A DNA stretch of 64,000 nt from Aureliella helgolandensis (GTDB lineage Bacteria; Planctomycetota; Planctomycetia; Pirellulales; Pirellulaceae), in assembly GCF_007752135.1 (NCBI RefSeq), contig NZ_CP036298.1, positions 7,122,501-7,186,500 of the forward strand, written 5' to 3'. Shown piece by piece: positions 46,010-55,895 of this stretch (its first letter is position 1; every line of letters starts with the position of its first letter). The position numbers and the translations under genes were made by a program. Below the pieces are notes generated by a model. That model had not been told where the DNA came from. It was given only the letters and a program-made list of their open reading frames with translations, and did no database searches.

Positions 46010-49000
46010 CTACCGTTTCATTAGGACTTCATCTAGATTTAAAAGCACATTGCAAACTGCGGTCCAAGCAGCCAGTTCAACCACATCGGCACCGTCAGGA
46101 GCCGGGCCAAGTGGGTCGGTGGCTAGCTTCTCAGCCGCAGTTTGGTCCTGGACCAGTCCGGCTCGAGCATCGGTCAACAACGCGAGCAAAACGTGAGATT
46201 CCCTATCCGTAATCGTGCGAGAGGTGCATCGACGGAAGACCCTGGCCAGTCGCCTAGAATCAGAGTCCCCTTCCTCATACCGTTCACTCTCCGGCACCGC
46301 AGCATGTCCATCGCCAGCGGCGAGCACCACCTGTCGAGCCAGCGACTGAGCCGCTTCGACAAAGGCTGGATCATTGAGAGTCACCAGTGCTTGCAAGGGC
46401 GTGTTGGTACTATCGCGGCGCAGCGTACAGACCTCGCGACTCGGTGCATCAAATGTTGCCATGGAAGGGTAGGGGTTCGAACGGCGCCAGGTCGTATACA
46501 AACCACGCCGATAGCGATCCCCTCCATCGCTCGTCTGCCAATCCGTATCACCACCAAAAGCAGCCTTGAGGCCCAGGTTGGGTTGCGGAGGGCGTACCGG
46601 CGGGCCATACATCTGCTGCGATAATAAGTCGGCCAATTGCAGCGATTGATCACGCACCATTTCCGCGCTCAGCCGAACGCGTGGCCCTCGCGCCAGCCAT
46701 TCATTGTCCTTGTCTTGCAGCAGCACTTGTGGAGTCACGCGTGAGGTCTGTTGGTAAGTTTGACTCGATACAATCTGCCGAAGCAGATCCTTCTGATCCC
46801 AACCATTGTCCATCAGCTCCACCGCTAGCCAATCCAACAATTGGGGATGGGTTGGAGCATCGCCTTGCGCTCCAAACTCCTCACTAGATCTTACGATCCC
46901 AAGTCCAAACAGAGATTCCCACAAGCGGTTTGCCCAGACGCGCGCCGTCAGGGGATTACGTCGATCGACCAGCCATTTCGCCAGTGCCAAGCGATCGGGC
47001 GGCCCTGTGGAGTCGGGTAGAGGATGAAAGATAGCTGGCGTGCCGGGTTCCACTCGATTTCCGAGTGATTTGTAGTTACCACGAATCTGGACAAACGTCT
47101 CGCGGCTATCGGCCCCAGGCACCGCGCGTTGCACCGGGACGCTGGTCTCCGGTTTCAACTCCTTAAGCTGCAACTCCAATTCCAATCGTTCGGCCCTCAG
47201 GGACTCGGTTGCTGCGGCCAAATTTTGATTGAAAAAGAGCGACCAAGCTTGTTGGTCTTCTAGACTGCGCTGGGCGGATGGTTGTTTTACAATGTAGCGT
47301 AGATTTTCTGGAACTGCCGTCCAGCGGTCAACGGCAGGATCGATCGAAGCGGCCACGCGGAACCGTCCCAATTGATGCTGACCATACCCCGACTCTTGAC
47401 GAATCTCAATGCGCAGACGCCCTGGTTCGGTGATCGACAGCGGACGGTCAAGGAGTAGTGTGAGTGCGTGCTCCGCTTGCGAGCGTCCACCAATGCCCCA
47501 GCCCGACTTCCCACTTCCATCGATAACCGCTGACGCCGGAAAATCAGTTTGCTCGTAGTCTGCAGTGGCCCGGGAAAAGGCGAGCGGCGTGGACCGTTCG
47601 AACACCAGTTCTTGGCTCAGCTGAGGCGCTTCGCGCAAGGTTTCCCGCGTCAATACTTGTCGCGACTCATCCAACAAGCTAATTACAGCACCGTTCAAAC
47701 GCGACTGCAAATTGCTATCAGTCCGGTTCCACACGACGACTCGGTCGATCGCCTGCGGTGACCCCAAATCGACCTCCCACCATGGAGCATCGCTCGTCTT
47801 TGTGTGCGTGGTAGAGTTCTGATTGTAGTCCCCGTCCGTATCGCCATCGATCGCGCGCGACGCGTCCCCCGCGTAGTCCGTACTGCTTTGAGATGCCGTC
47901 CCCTGCAGGGCGATATTCTTGTCAAAACTCCAGACCTGCAACTCAGCTAAGGACAACAATCGCGACTTGCCAGGCAGTTCAACGCGAACAAACCTCGCTG
48001 GCACTCGCGAAGTGGCTGCGGCGATGCTCCTCGCGGAAGGCAGGAGGGTACCGAGTTCAGCTTCACGCACACGGTCCAAAGTGTTGCCTGGAAGCAGACT
48101 TGCGGAAATCTTCGTCACCACGAAATTACCATGCTTCGTCAGCCCCACGGCACCATCGCGCAGCGGATCTGGCAGGACGGCCAACTGCAGCGATCTTAGA
48201 GTTTGTCCAACCCACGCGGAAGGGAGCTGCAGTTCGACGGAGTAGACGTCACCCTTCTCAGCATCGGTTGCCTGCCCCTCAGCAAGTTGAGCAGACAGGA
48301 TATTGCCATCGAGCTCCCTGGCAGCAGCGCCCGCCTGAGAGTCGAACGCGAGCGGCCGGAGCGTCGTCCAGTGAGGTTCCGTCCACTCCTCCTCCCATTG
48401 CTTCATTTCGGAGTGCACCACCTTAGGAACTTGATGGAGTTGGCGGTCGATTTCCTCCAGCCGTGCGTCCCAAGCCTCTCGAGCGAATAGTTGATCGCGC
48501 GTAAACAATTCGATGACCGGTTTCTCGTCACGTCGATCGGCATCAGCAGTTTGATTGAAAATCGCAAATAGCTGGAAGTACTCGTCATGGAGAAAGGGAT
48601 CGTATTTATGGGTGTGGCACTGGGCGCACGCCATCGTAACTCCCATCCAAACGGCCATAGTCGTATTGACTCGGTCGACAATCGCCGCATTGCGAAACTC
48701 TTCGTCGTTGGTCCCCCCCTCACTATTGGTCATCGTGTTGCGATGGAATGCAGTGGCCACGAGATCTGCTTGAGTGGGATGGTCAAGCAGGTCGCCGGCC
48801 AATTGCTTGACCGTAAACTCTTCGATAGACATATTCCCATTGAGCGCGTCGATGACCCAATCTCGATACGCCCAGATAGTCCGTGGCGGATCATCGGCGT
48901 AGCCAGCCGAGTCGGCGTAGCGTGCTAGATCTAGCCATTTACGGGCCCAGTGTTCGCCATAGGCGGGTGAAGCCAACAGACGCTCCACCTGGCGTTGATA

Positions 49001-49642
49001 AGCACCGGGAAGTGGATCTTGCTCAAAGGCATCGATCTGGTCTACCGTGGGAGGCAAGCCGATAAGGTCCAAGCTAAGTCTCCGCAGCAACTCCCCGCGG
49101 CCTGCTCGGGGGGAAGGGGCCAAGCCATGCTTCTCTTGCTCGACCAACACGAATCGATCGATGGCCGACTCCGTCCAAGAATGCTCATGGTCGGACGTTG
49201 CGTGCTGGGAGGCGAGAGGCAGGCTGGGTCTCTTCGGCGGCACAAACGACCAATGCTCCGGTAGCTCAGCACCATCTGCAATCCACTGGCGAATAATATC
49301 GGTTTCTACTGGGGTAAGCCCCGATCCAAAATCCGCAGGGGGCATTCGCTCGGAATCCTCGGCCGAAAGCATGCGGCGGAGCGCTTCGCTACGATCCGGT
49401 TCGCCCGGAACAATCGGGAGCTCCCCCGAATCAGCCTCACCCAAGTAGGACTCACGCGCGTCCAGCCGAAATCCACCTTGACGCTCCGCTGCATCCGGTC
49501 CATGGCAGGCAAAACAGCGGTTGGAGAGAATGGCTCGGGCCTCCAGCGCAATCTGCGACGAATCGGCCGCCAGGACGCTGCTAGGAGTGAGTATTAGAAC
49601 CAGCAGACCAAGGAGACGCCGGCAAGAAGTGTACGCAAGCAT
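46010..49642 (-). CDS. PSD1 cytochrome / DUF1549 / DUF1553 protein with internal F5/8C-like domain
   Basis: 1210 residues from the ATG at 49642 (the frame runs further upstream to 49747). A signal peptide (RRLLGLLVLILTPSSVLA) precedes a PSD1 cytochrome-type domain with CFACH haem motif (SNRCFACHGPDAAERQGGFR). DUF1549 follows (DRFVLVEQEKHGLAPSPR, YGEHWARKWLDLARYADSAG, CAQCHTHKYDPFLHDEYFQ). The last of these has a second CxxCH. Between DUF1549 and DUF1553 lies an inserted segment resembling an F5/8-type-C/fucolectin domain (IALQGTASQSSTDYAGDASR, AIDGDTDGDYNQNS, WWEVDLGSPQAIDRVVVW). DUF1553 ends the protein (NPLTARVWANRLWESLFGLG, VRLSAEMVRDQSLQLADLLS). Probably periplasmic and co-transcribed with the DUF1501 gene. 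Confidence 0.95.
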   Translation of the reverse strand: MLAYTSCRRLLGLLVLILTPSSVLAADSSQIALEARAILSNRCFACHGPDAAERQGGFRLDARESYLGEADSGELPIVPGEPDRSEALRRMLSAEDSERMPPADFGSGLTPVETDIIRQWIADGAELPEHWSFVPPKRPSLPLASQHATSDHEHSWTESAIDRFVLVEQEKHGLAPSPRAGRGELLRRLSLDLIGLPPTVDQIDAFEQDPLPGAYQRQVERLLASPAYGEHWARKWLDLARYADSAGYADDPPRTIWAYRDWVIDALNGNMSIEEFTVKQLAGDLLDHPTQADLVATAFHRNTMTNSEGGTNDEEFRNAAIVDRVNTTMAVWMGVTMACAQCHTHKYDPFLHDEYFQLFAIFNQTADADRRDEKPVIELFTRDQLFAREAWDARLEEIDRQLHQVPKVVHSEMKQWEEEWTEPHWTTLRPLAFDSQAGAAARELDGNILSAQLAEGQATDAEKGDVYSVELQLPSAWVGQTLRSLQLAVLPDPLRDGAVGLTKHGNFVVTKISASLLPGNTLDRVREAELGTLLPSARSIAAATSRVPARFVRVELPGKSRLLSLAELQVWSFDKNIALQGTASQSSTDYAGDASRAIDGDTDGDYNQNSTTHTKTSDAPWWEVDLGSPQAIDRVVVWNRTDSNLQSRLNGAVISLLDESRQVLTRETLREAPQLSQELVFERSTPLAFSRATADYEQTDFPASAVIDGSGKSGWGIGGRSQAEHALTLLLDRPLSITEPGRLRIEIRQESGYGQHQLGRFRVAASIDPAVDRWTAVPENLRYIVKQPSAQRSLEDQQAWSLFFNQNLAAATESLRAERLELELQLKELKPETSVPVQRAVPGADSRETFVQIRGNYKSLGNRVEPGTPAIFHPLPDSTGPPDRLALAKWLVDRRNPLTARVWANRLWESLFGLGIVRSSEEFGAQGDAPTHPQLLDWLAVELMDNGWDQKDLLRQIVSSQTYQQTSRVTPQVLLQDKDNEWLARGPRVRLSAEMVRDQSLQLADLLSQQMYGPPVRPPQPNLGLKAAFGGDTDWQTSDGGDRYRRGLYTTWRRSNPYPSMATFDAPSREVCTLRRDSTNTPLQALVTLNDPAFVEAAQSLARQVVLAAGDGHAAVPESERYEEGDSDSRRLARVFRRCTSRTITDRESHVLLALLTDARAGLVQDQTAAEKLATDPLGPAPDGADVVELAAWTAVCNVLLNLDEVLMKR

Positions 49643-50237
49643 TTGGGGTTCAATCAGTTGTCCGGGCAGGAAGGGAGCCAGGCAGGTAGGAGCCGACGGG
49701 TAAGTAGCTCGGCAAGCAGGTTTCCATTGTAGCTCTCCCGGCCCCATGGGAAAAAGGAAAGCTTGCCCCGGCAGCCCTTATTTCTCCAAGAACGCACGTT
49801 CTCCGTCTGTTGAAACAGTAGACCACCGCGGGACGACTTGCGGAGCTGGATATTGCCCCACCCGCGTAAGCAAGGTTGGAAATAGTGCGCCGCTGCGTGG
49901 GCAAGAAAGAGTGGTTGTCGCAACCGATTCAGGGGCGCGCTAGCGTCCCCCAGGCATGGAAATGCAATCCCCACAATTGCCTGCAAGGCGCCCCACGCCC
50001 CTCTCTTGAAGACATGCATCGGAATACGGAATTGAGGGCCCGCTCAACAGATCTGGAAAGCATCTCAGCGTTAACCTAAAGCGATTATGCGGGTCGCCGC
50101 AGTCCTATCCATCGTAATGCTCACGACTAGTCAGAATAGTCATACAGCTCAATCCATCTGTACCCGAAATAGGGTGAATGGAGGGTGGACAAAACTCGCA
50201 CGCCACTCCTCTGCCTGACTTTTATGGAGGAACGGAG
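49643..50237. other. Divergent intergenic region (about 595 bp)
   Basis: This region lies between the PSD1 gene (minus) and the large exported orphan (plus). It should contain both promoters. A direct repeat TAGTCA-GAA-TAGTCA lies at 50128-50142. Small open frames here have no protein-like features. No RNA gene was recognised. Confidence 0.4.
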
Positions 50238-53200
50238 ATGGTGCAGTCGCTGCGTCCAATTGCTTGGGCATTGATATCATTAATCATCACACAATCCTTC
50301 GCTCCCCCCGCTTGGGCCGATAATCCACTGTGGGACAAGATCAAGCAACTCGGTCCTCGGCAAGGACATCCACCCGAGACGAGTCGCGACGGCGCATTGG
50401 AAGAGCTGGCGTCGAACATCGACTGGCTTGAACACGAACTGGACCAATGGGGAACGGTGGTTCCCAAGACGCCCGATGTGTGGGGAGAGGCCAGGCTGAC
50501 TCAATATCGATACGAAGTTGAACAACAGCTCAAAAACGAAATTAATGGCTTTCAGAAAGACCATCTGAGTGGCGCTCAGTTTGTTAGCGACGAGGCAGCC
50601 CTGTCAGCCGCCATGTCCTTCAATTTTGCGCCCGCTGGTAACACCGTCCGCCCCTTGCCGATTAGTAGCGCTCTCAACAATACGACGGTCACCGTCCCCG
50701 GCGGAACGGCAGCGGAAGCAAGCGAGTCGGGGATCAACATCTCGAGTACGATTGCCGATACGACGCTTGGCAATTCGTTCCTACCATCCCCTCCAATCCT
50801 TGGATTTACGAGTGGGATTAAGCTCGAACAAACGGAACAGCTAAACCAACTGAAAGGGTACCTCGATCACCTAAACGCCCTGCGCCGCATCAACGAGGGG
50901 GACGACGTCTCTGATGCACCTGGATACTCTCTAAGCTTAGTTCGCATTCCCATTTCGATACTACCAGGAACGCACAGCCGCGAAGGTTACGGGGCAGAGA
51001 TCACCGTGACCGCCACAGCAGAAATTGGCCCCGACTTGCTGCTGCCCACATTTCGTGACTTCGTCATCAACGACTTAGTGGATCAATGGTCCATCCCGCT
51101 CACACGGTTTCTCAATGACGACCCCCACGTGTCGCGAGAGGCACTCGACTCCTTTACTGCATACGAGCAAGACTTGCAGGGATGGACTCAATGGGCGGTA
51201 CCAGCGGCTCCGTTGTTCGTAGACATCTTTCACAAGTTGAACTACATGATCAGCGAGCAACCGCAATTCGGGCAGCAGGTCTCCCATGCTTTGAAGGGCA
51301 TCGAGTCCGAATTCTACGACGCGGGCTCCAATTACTTCATGATCGACGCGCCCGAGATTCAGCAATTGATGGCCATGCACCCAGTCCGATTCCTGCGAGA
51401 GAGTTACACGGTCCTTAAGCCTATCGAAGGTCTAGAAGCGATCCAAGAAATGTCCCCCAGGATCGATAGTGGCTCCATCGCCTCTGCCCAACCACTGGAT
51501 AGCACAGGGTACACCTACAGCGATACAGAGGGGAAAACCGGTGCCATATGGGGCGCCTTCTACCAGGGCACGAAGCTTGCGACCGCTTCCTTAGAGTCGT
51601 CCTCTGAGCAGGAAATGCCTGGCTTGAGCATGTTGCCCGATGCACAAAGTCGGGAAGCCACAAGAAAGTTCGAGGAGGCAAAGCTATCCCAAGAGAGACA
51701 ATTGCTGGACGCTCTGTGGCAACGATTTCAAGACTTAGAGCGGCACATCAAGAGTATTGAAAAATCTGGCGAAAAGCTTGCTTCTTATGAAAGTATCCCC
51801 AGCCATCAGGGACGCAAATCAACACTCCCATTTCCGCCATCGCAATTAACCACGGTGATGAGTATTGATCAGAGTGCACATGTTGCCAACTGGGCTTACC
51901 AGGCGTTCAAGAGCGACATCATCAATCGGCAAATCGTGCACATTACTGACGTACAGGCCTTGCTACGGAGTGAGTTTTCAGCGGCCTACGAGCGACTCTC
52001 CCTGGAATCGGCACAGCACCTTTGGGACAGAGAATCGGGCGGCCAGAGAGAGTTATATCTCGCAATCCGGCGCAACGACTCTAATACGATACGGAGTATC
52101 CGGAATGATTTCCTGGAAGCGATTTCCCGTGATCCGGCGCTCAATCCCTCACCACATCCGTCGAGATTCAACGCGCACCTCGAAGACCTCGTGCCGTCCA
52201 ACTTCCATAACGCCCCGATTGCCTGGGGAGTGTATGTAGAGTCCATCTTGCTCAATGAACGCTTGCGGGAAGACATGCAACAAACCGCCAACTCGGCTGG
52301 CGGAAACATGGCTCCTCACTACTGGATGCCTTTCTTCGGTCCCAATCCATCGCTTGAGGCTCGTCAGGCATTTGCCGACTACGTACAAGCGAAATGGCCC
52401 ATCAAGATATTCACCGTCGATCCAGTTTCCACTGAGCAGAATATCGCCGATTTCTCTGCGGTCAGCCGTCAAATGCAACTGGCCATCGCGATGTCTGTCG
52501 CAGGAGGCGAATTGGGGGTTGGAGCCGCACTAAATACACTCCGTAAAATCAAACGTGAAATGGCGACGGTTGACTTGAACCGGACGGTAGTGGGCTTTAG
52601 CCACACCGACAATAGCTTTGGTTGGCAATTCTACCCACGTTTTCAAAACGCTCCGGTTGAAAGCAACTTGAAGGTCTTCTTCCGAGATCTCGTGGCGGGT
52701 GGGCCGACAGACGACCAACTCCTCAGAAGTCGGCAGATTGAGCCTGGCATCCGCGAATGTACCGCGTTGGTCTTGATGCCCTCCTTCGTACCGAGTGTGC
52801 GTTTCGACACGCGTGGCAACTGGTTCAAGTTGACTCGCCCCGGACATACCGCCATCTCGGTCAAAGAAAATCTAGAATACAGCCGGAGCATCGAAGCGAT
52901 GCGCAATAATGCCCTCGCGTGTGTGCGTCATCCCGATCGCTACCGACCGGGAGAACTCGAGCGTCTCCTGCAGCGTGTCAATCAACTCGACGCCACCCTT
53001 CCGCTACAAACATTACACTGCCAAGTGCCCATGGAAAATTCCCTGGGGGGCTTCGAAATTCTCTCCAATGGCACACGAGAACTGTCCCCCGAACTGTTGG
53101 GTTGGTACGGAACTCCTGGGTATGACTCCGCGAAAGGTGCCACTGTTTTTCTGGTTGGCGATAATTTCAATGTACGGCAAACGGCCGTCTTAGCGGGGAA

Positions 53201-53876
53201 CCGTCAAATCCAGATTGATAGCATGCTGAGTCGACAGGTAATCCAAGTCCATCTGCCCCCCAACCTCCCGATCCTGAAAGACTCCCGTCTCGCACAAATG
53301 GCCCCTGGAGACTACTCGGGTTATGTCGACATCCACCTCGCAACTCCCTACGGAGTCAGCGGTCATATGCTGCTACCTGCTGTACAGCCCGAGAAACAGG
53401 CAGCGCCCACTGGTATCGTCTTTCGCAACGGATATCTCTCAGCCTTGGGGAAGATCAGCGTTACGAGCGCAGCCCCTCCAGCATCGGCTACTCACCAATT
53501 GGAATCGTTGGAGTTCGAAGACAACTCGACCATTTCGCTCCAACTACCTGCACTCGATGCCTTGTCTGGCACCGCCACTTTAAAGGTTCAGTTGTACCAA
53601 TCGCTGGCAACCGGACTCCAGCTGGTAGACCTTGGCTCGGCGGTTAGCCTGACTGGTGAAATTTCTACGGACACGCACGTGCTGACCATTCCGCGCGAAG
53701 AGTTAGCAAAGCTGCAAGCCCCCCTCAAAAGCTTCCTCGGTCAGCAAGTCTCCGACCGTCAACTGCGCAATGACAAACGGGCCTTTGCCCTAACGGGGAC
53801 GCTGACAATCGGCAACCTCGTGTCAGACGAACCGGTCACGGGGCACATTCCTCTCACGATTACTCTGAGCAATTAG
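50238..53876 (+). CDS. Large exported protein of unknown function with C-terminal IPT/TIG-like domain
   Basis: 1212 residues from the ATG at 50238, chosen because GGAGG lies 7 bases upstream. The open frame extends 20 codons further to 50178. A signal peptide (RPIAWALISLIITQSFAPPA, cleavage after WA) is followed by about 900 mainly helical residues without recognised domains (YEVEQQLKNEINGFQKDHL, ELYLAIRRNDSNTIRSIRND). Near the C-terminus, VFLVGDNFNVRQTAVLAGNR through HLATPYGVSGHMLLP resembles an IPT/TIG immunoglobulin-like strand pattern. No membrane anchor or sorting tail is visible. The next gene, also an exported orphan, follows on the same strand and may be a partner. Function unknown. 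Confidence 0.75.
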   Translation: MVQSLRPIAWALISLIITQSFAPPAWADNPLWDKIKQLGPRQGHPPETSRDGALEELASNIDWLEHELDQWGTVVPKTPDVWGEARLTQYRYEVEQQLKNEINGFQKDHLSGAQFVSDEAALSAAMSFNFAPAGNTVRPLPISSALNNTTVTVPGGTAAEASESGINISSTIADTTLGNSFLPSPPILGFTSGIKLEQTEQLNQLKGYLDHLNALRRINEGDDVSDAPGYSLSLVRIPISILPGTHSREGYGAEITVTATAEIGPDLLLPTFRDFVINDLVDQWSIPLTRFLNDDPHVSREALDSFTAYEQDLQGWTQWAVPAAPLFVDIFHKLNYMISEQPQFGQQVSHALKGIESEFYDAGSNYFMIDAPEIQQLMAMHPVRFLRESYTVLKPIEGLEAIQEMSPRIDSGSIASAQPLDSTGYTYSDTEGKTGAIWGAFYQGTKLATASLESSSEQEMPGLSMLPDAQSREATRKFEEAKLSQERQLLDALWQRFQDLERHIKSIEKSGEKLASYESIPSHQGRKSTLPFPPSQLTTVMSIDQSAHVANWAYQAFKSDIINRQIVHITDVQALLRSEFSAAYERLSLESAQHLWDRESGGQRELYLAIRRNDSNTIRSIRNDFLEAISRDPALNPSPHPSRFNAHLEDLVPSNFHNAPIAWGVYVESILLNERLREDMQQTANSAGGNMAPHYWMPFFGPNPSLEARQAFADYVQAKWPIKIFTVDPVSTEQNIADFSAVSRQMQLAIAMSVAGGELGVGAALNTLRKIKREMATVDLNRTVVGFSHTDNSFGWQFYPRFQNAPVESNLKVFFRDLVAGGPTDDQLLRSRQIEPGIRECTALVLMPSFVPSVRFDTRGNWFKLTRPGHTAISVKENLEYSRSIEAMRNNALACVRHPDRYRPGELERLLQRVNQLDATLPLQTLHCQVPMENSLGGFEILSNGTRELSPELLGWYGTPGYDSAKGATVFLVGDNFNVRQTAVLAGNRQIQIDSMLSRQVIQVHLPPNLPILKDSRLAQMAPGDYSGYVDIHLATPYGVSGHMLLPAVQPEKQAAPTGIVFRNGYLSALGKISVTSAAPPASATHQLESLEFEDNSTISLQLPALDALSGTATLKVQLYQSLATGLQLVDLGSAVSLTGEISTDTHVLTIPREELAKLQAPLKSFLGQQVSDRQLRNDKRAFALTGTLTIGNLVSDEPVTGHIPLTITLSN

Positions 53877-54073
53877 ATCTCTCAACAACGCACGCTTCGG
53901 TAAAGCTTAATCCTTGGAATGACAGGAAAAAGATGTCCAACACCAGAAGCCCCAATGGCCATCCGGGAACTTCAAATTTTGGTGATGGGCACCTTTTCCC
54001 CAACGACTCCTTTCCCAATCACGTTCACCCGTGGGCTGGAACGGGAGACCGAGGGTCAGCGAAAGGAATTTCC

Positions 54074-55717
54074 ATGCATATGCTCCTAGCCAGTGGTTTG
54101 CTTAGTGCTATTTTGGCGACGGTCGTCACTGGCACCGAACTTGATTCGGCGTTGCCTGCCGCACCTTCCTCACCGCCTGCGCTCATTCCCATCACCAACG
54201 TTCGTTTCGAAAAACGCGACGGTGCTTGGCAGGCTGAAATCACCCACTGCTTAGAACATGTAAGTGGCTCCGCTAGAATCCAATTGCCAGCCACCTCTGG
54301 GCTCTTACCAGCGCACTTCCGGGTAGAACCTCAAGAGGCCTGGACCTACCGCGGAGGCAACACGACAGCCCCCGAAGAAGCCTCAGTCCTAGAGCACATT
54401 CCCCTCGGTGATCAGCTGGAAATCAGCGCGGGTTCCACAACGATTGCAGGGCGATTGGTCAGCCGCGATTCGAAAACTCTTACGCTCGAACACACCTCTA
54501 CCGTCGGTCCCACTTGGCATCCCATTGCAATCTCGAAGATCACCAGTTACCGACGACTGGACGACATTGCGACCGCGTCAGGCTCGCTGATTTTCACTCC
54601 AGCGAAAGTAAAACGGCCTCGCCCGCCCAGCCCCTCGCCCCTTACGATCACCTACGTAGTTCCCTGGACAAACGCCGTCTTTAACTACGATGTGCACGTC
54701 CGTCCGCTTTCCCGTCCAGACGACCGGGACGTTTTGCACGGTAGTGCCAGAGTCACGAACGTTTCGGGACAAATCTGGGATCGCCAGTGCAAGATTTCAT
54801 TGACGCACGAGTCCGCCAGCTGGCATCTGGACTGCGATGCACTGCAACCTGGGCAATCCAGCACCATTCCCTTCATGAGTCAAGGTATCGATACCTATTG
54901 GCGCTGGGCCTATTCCGCAACAACCGGACTAGCCCAGCAACCAGAATTGCACGTGGATTTACCGGAGCGTCTCTCCAAGTTTCCAGCAGGTGAATGCATG
55001 GTCGCGTTCCCAGGAATCCACGGAGTGTGGTCTACCAATGCCAGCTTTCAGAAAAACGTTGCGTTTGCCTTGCCAAGTCCCCCACCGATGATTTTTGCGC
55101 GAACTAATTCGTCCGGTGCGACCGAATCGAAGGTGGAAGCCCTTCAAGGTGTGTGGCTGCTGTCCACGCATCAGACAACTCAGCCCATCAAGATCACTTA
55201 CGATGCCGCCAAGCTAACGCCAAGCAAACTTAGATTTGTGAACACAACTCCGAGAGTAGCCGACTACCGCTTGGCGTTCGATTCCACTACGGTCACCGAT
55301 GCACAGATTTACGATCTCCTTGCCCCTCAACCCCTTACCCTAGAATCAGAGCAAGTCATTCGAGAATGGAGCGATGCAAGACTAATTCCAGTAGCAAAGC
55401 TAGAGATTCTGGAGCAAAGCATTCCCGATTCGGCGGGTTGGAAAACGGAAGCTCAAGAGTTGTTCCAAGAACTGCGCGAGCTTGCAAATTGGATGGCGCT
55501 GCGCAAAGAGGCGGCAAGGGTAGTCGCGAATGTTGAAAGTAAGCAAAAGCTGCTGGTCGGCTTCACCCCTTCGCCTGAGGAGCTACAGGCGGTGCGAGAT
55601 GTTCACAATTGGGACCAGCAGATCGGTCGCTTGCAAATCGAGCTGCAGCGGCTAGCGATGCAGGTCTTGCCACTCCCTCCGCCTCGCGTCCCGAATGCAA
55701 CCAAGCGTGCGTTTTAA
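54074..55717 (+). CDS. Exported protein of unknown function
   Basis: 547 residues from the ATG at 54074, which gives a normal signal peptide (MHMLLASGLLSAILATVVTG) and has AAAGGA 6 bases upstream. An upstream in-frame ATG (53933) also has an AGGA site and would add 47 polar residues. The mature protein is strand-rich (ITNVRFEKRDGAWQAEITHC, TIAGRLVSRDSKTLTLEHTS, FNYDVHVRPLSRPDDRDVLH) and ends in a helical segment (AQELFQELRELANWMALRKE). No family is recognised. It follows the 1212-residue exported protein and is probably transcribed with it. The tandem repeat array begins about 40 bp after its stop. Confidence 0.7.
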   Translation: MHMLLASGLLSAILATVVTGTELDSALPAAPSSPPALIPITNVRFEKRDGAWQAEITHCLEHVSGSARIQLPATSGLLPAHFRVEPQEAWTYRGGNTTAPEEASVLEHIPLGDQLEISAGSTTIAGRLVSRDSKTLTLEHTSTVGPTWHPIAISKITSYRRLDDIATASGSLIFTPAKVKRPRPPSPSPLTITYVVPWTNAVFNYDVHVRPLSRPDDRDVLHGSARVTNVSGQIWDRQCKISLTHESASWHLDCDALQPGQSSTIPFMSQGIDTYWRWAYSATTGLAQQPELHVDLPERLSKFPAGECMVAFPGIHGVWSTNASFQKNVAFALPSPPPMIFARTNSSGATESKVEALQGVWLLSTHQTTQPIKITYDAAKLTPSKLRFVNTTPRVADYRLAFDSTTVTDAQIYDLLAPQPLTLESEQVIREWSDARLIPVAKLEILEQSIPDSAGWKTEAQELFQELRELANWMALRKEAARVVANVESKQKLLVGFTPSPEELQAVRDVHNWDQQIGRLQIELQRLAMQVLPLPPPRVPNATKRAF

Positions 55718-55895
55718 GGAATTCACAGCAAAAAATGTGATCTTTCACGCGTCTTCCTTATCCACCAGGCAACTTGAACCGTTGCTTCAGGTTTGAGTTT
55801 CGATTGGGGTCGCTGATAATCGTCAGCGGTTGCGAACCGCATCCAGGCGGACGTTTGACAGGAACATGGAGGCAGGAAAATGAATTGCTCTAGCT

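Noticed and set aside
46142-49448. Plus-strand frames opposite the PSD1 gene
   Set aside because: All are shadows of a gene with clear domain matches on the minus strand.
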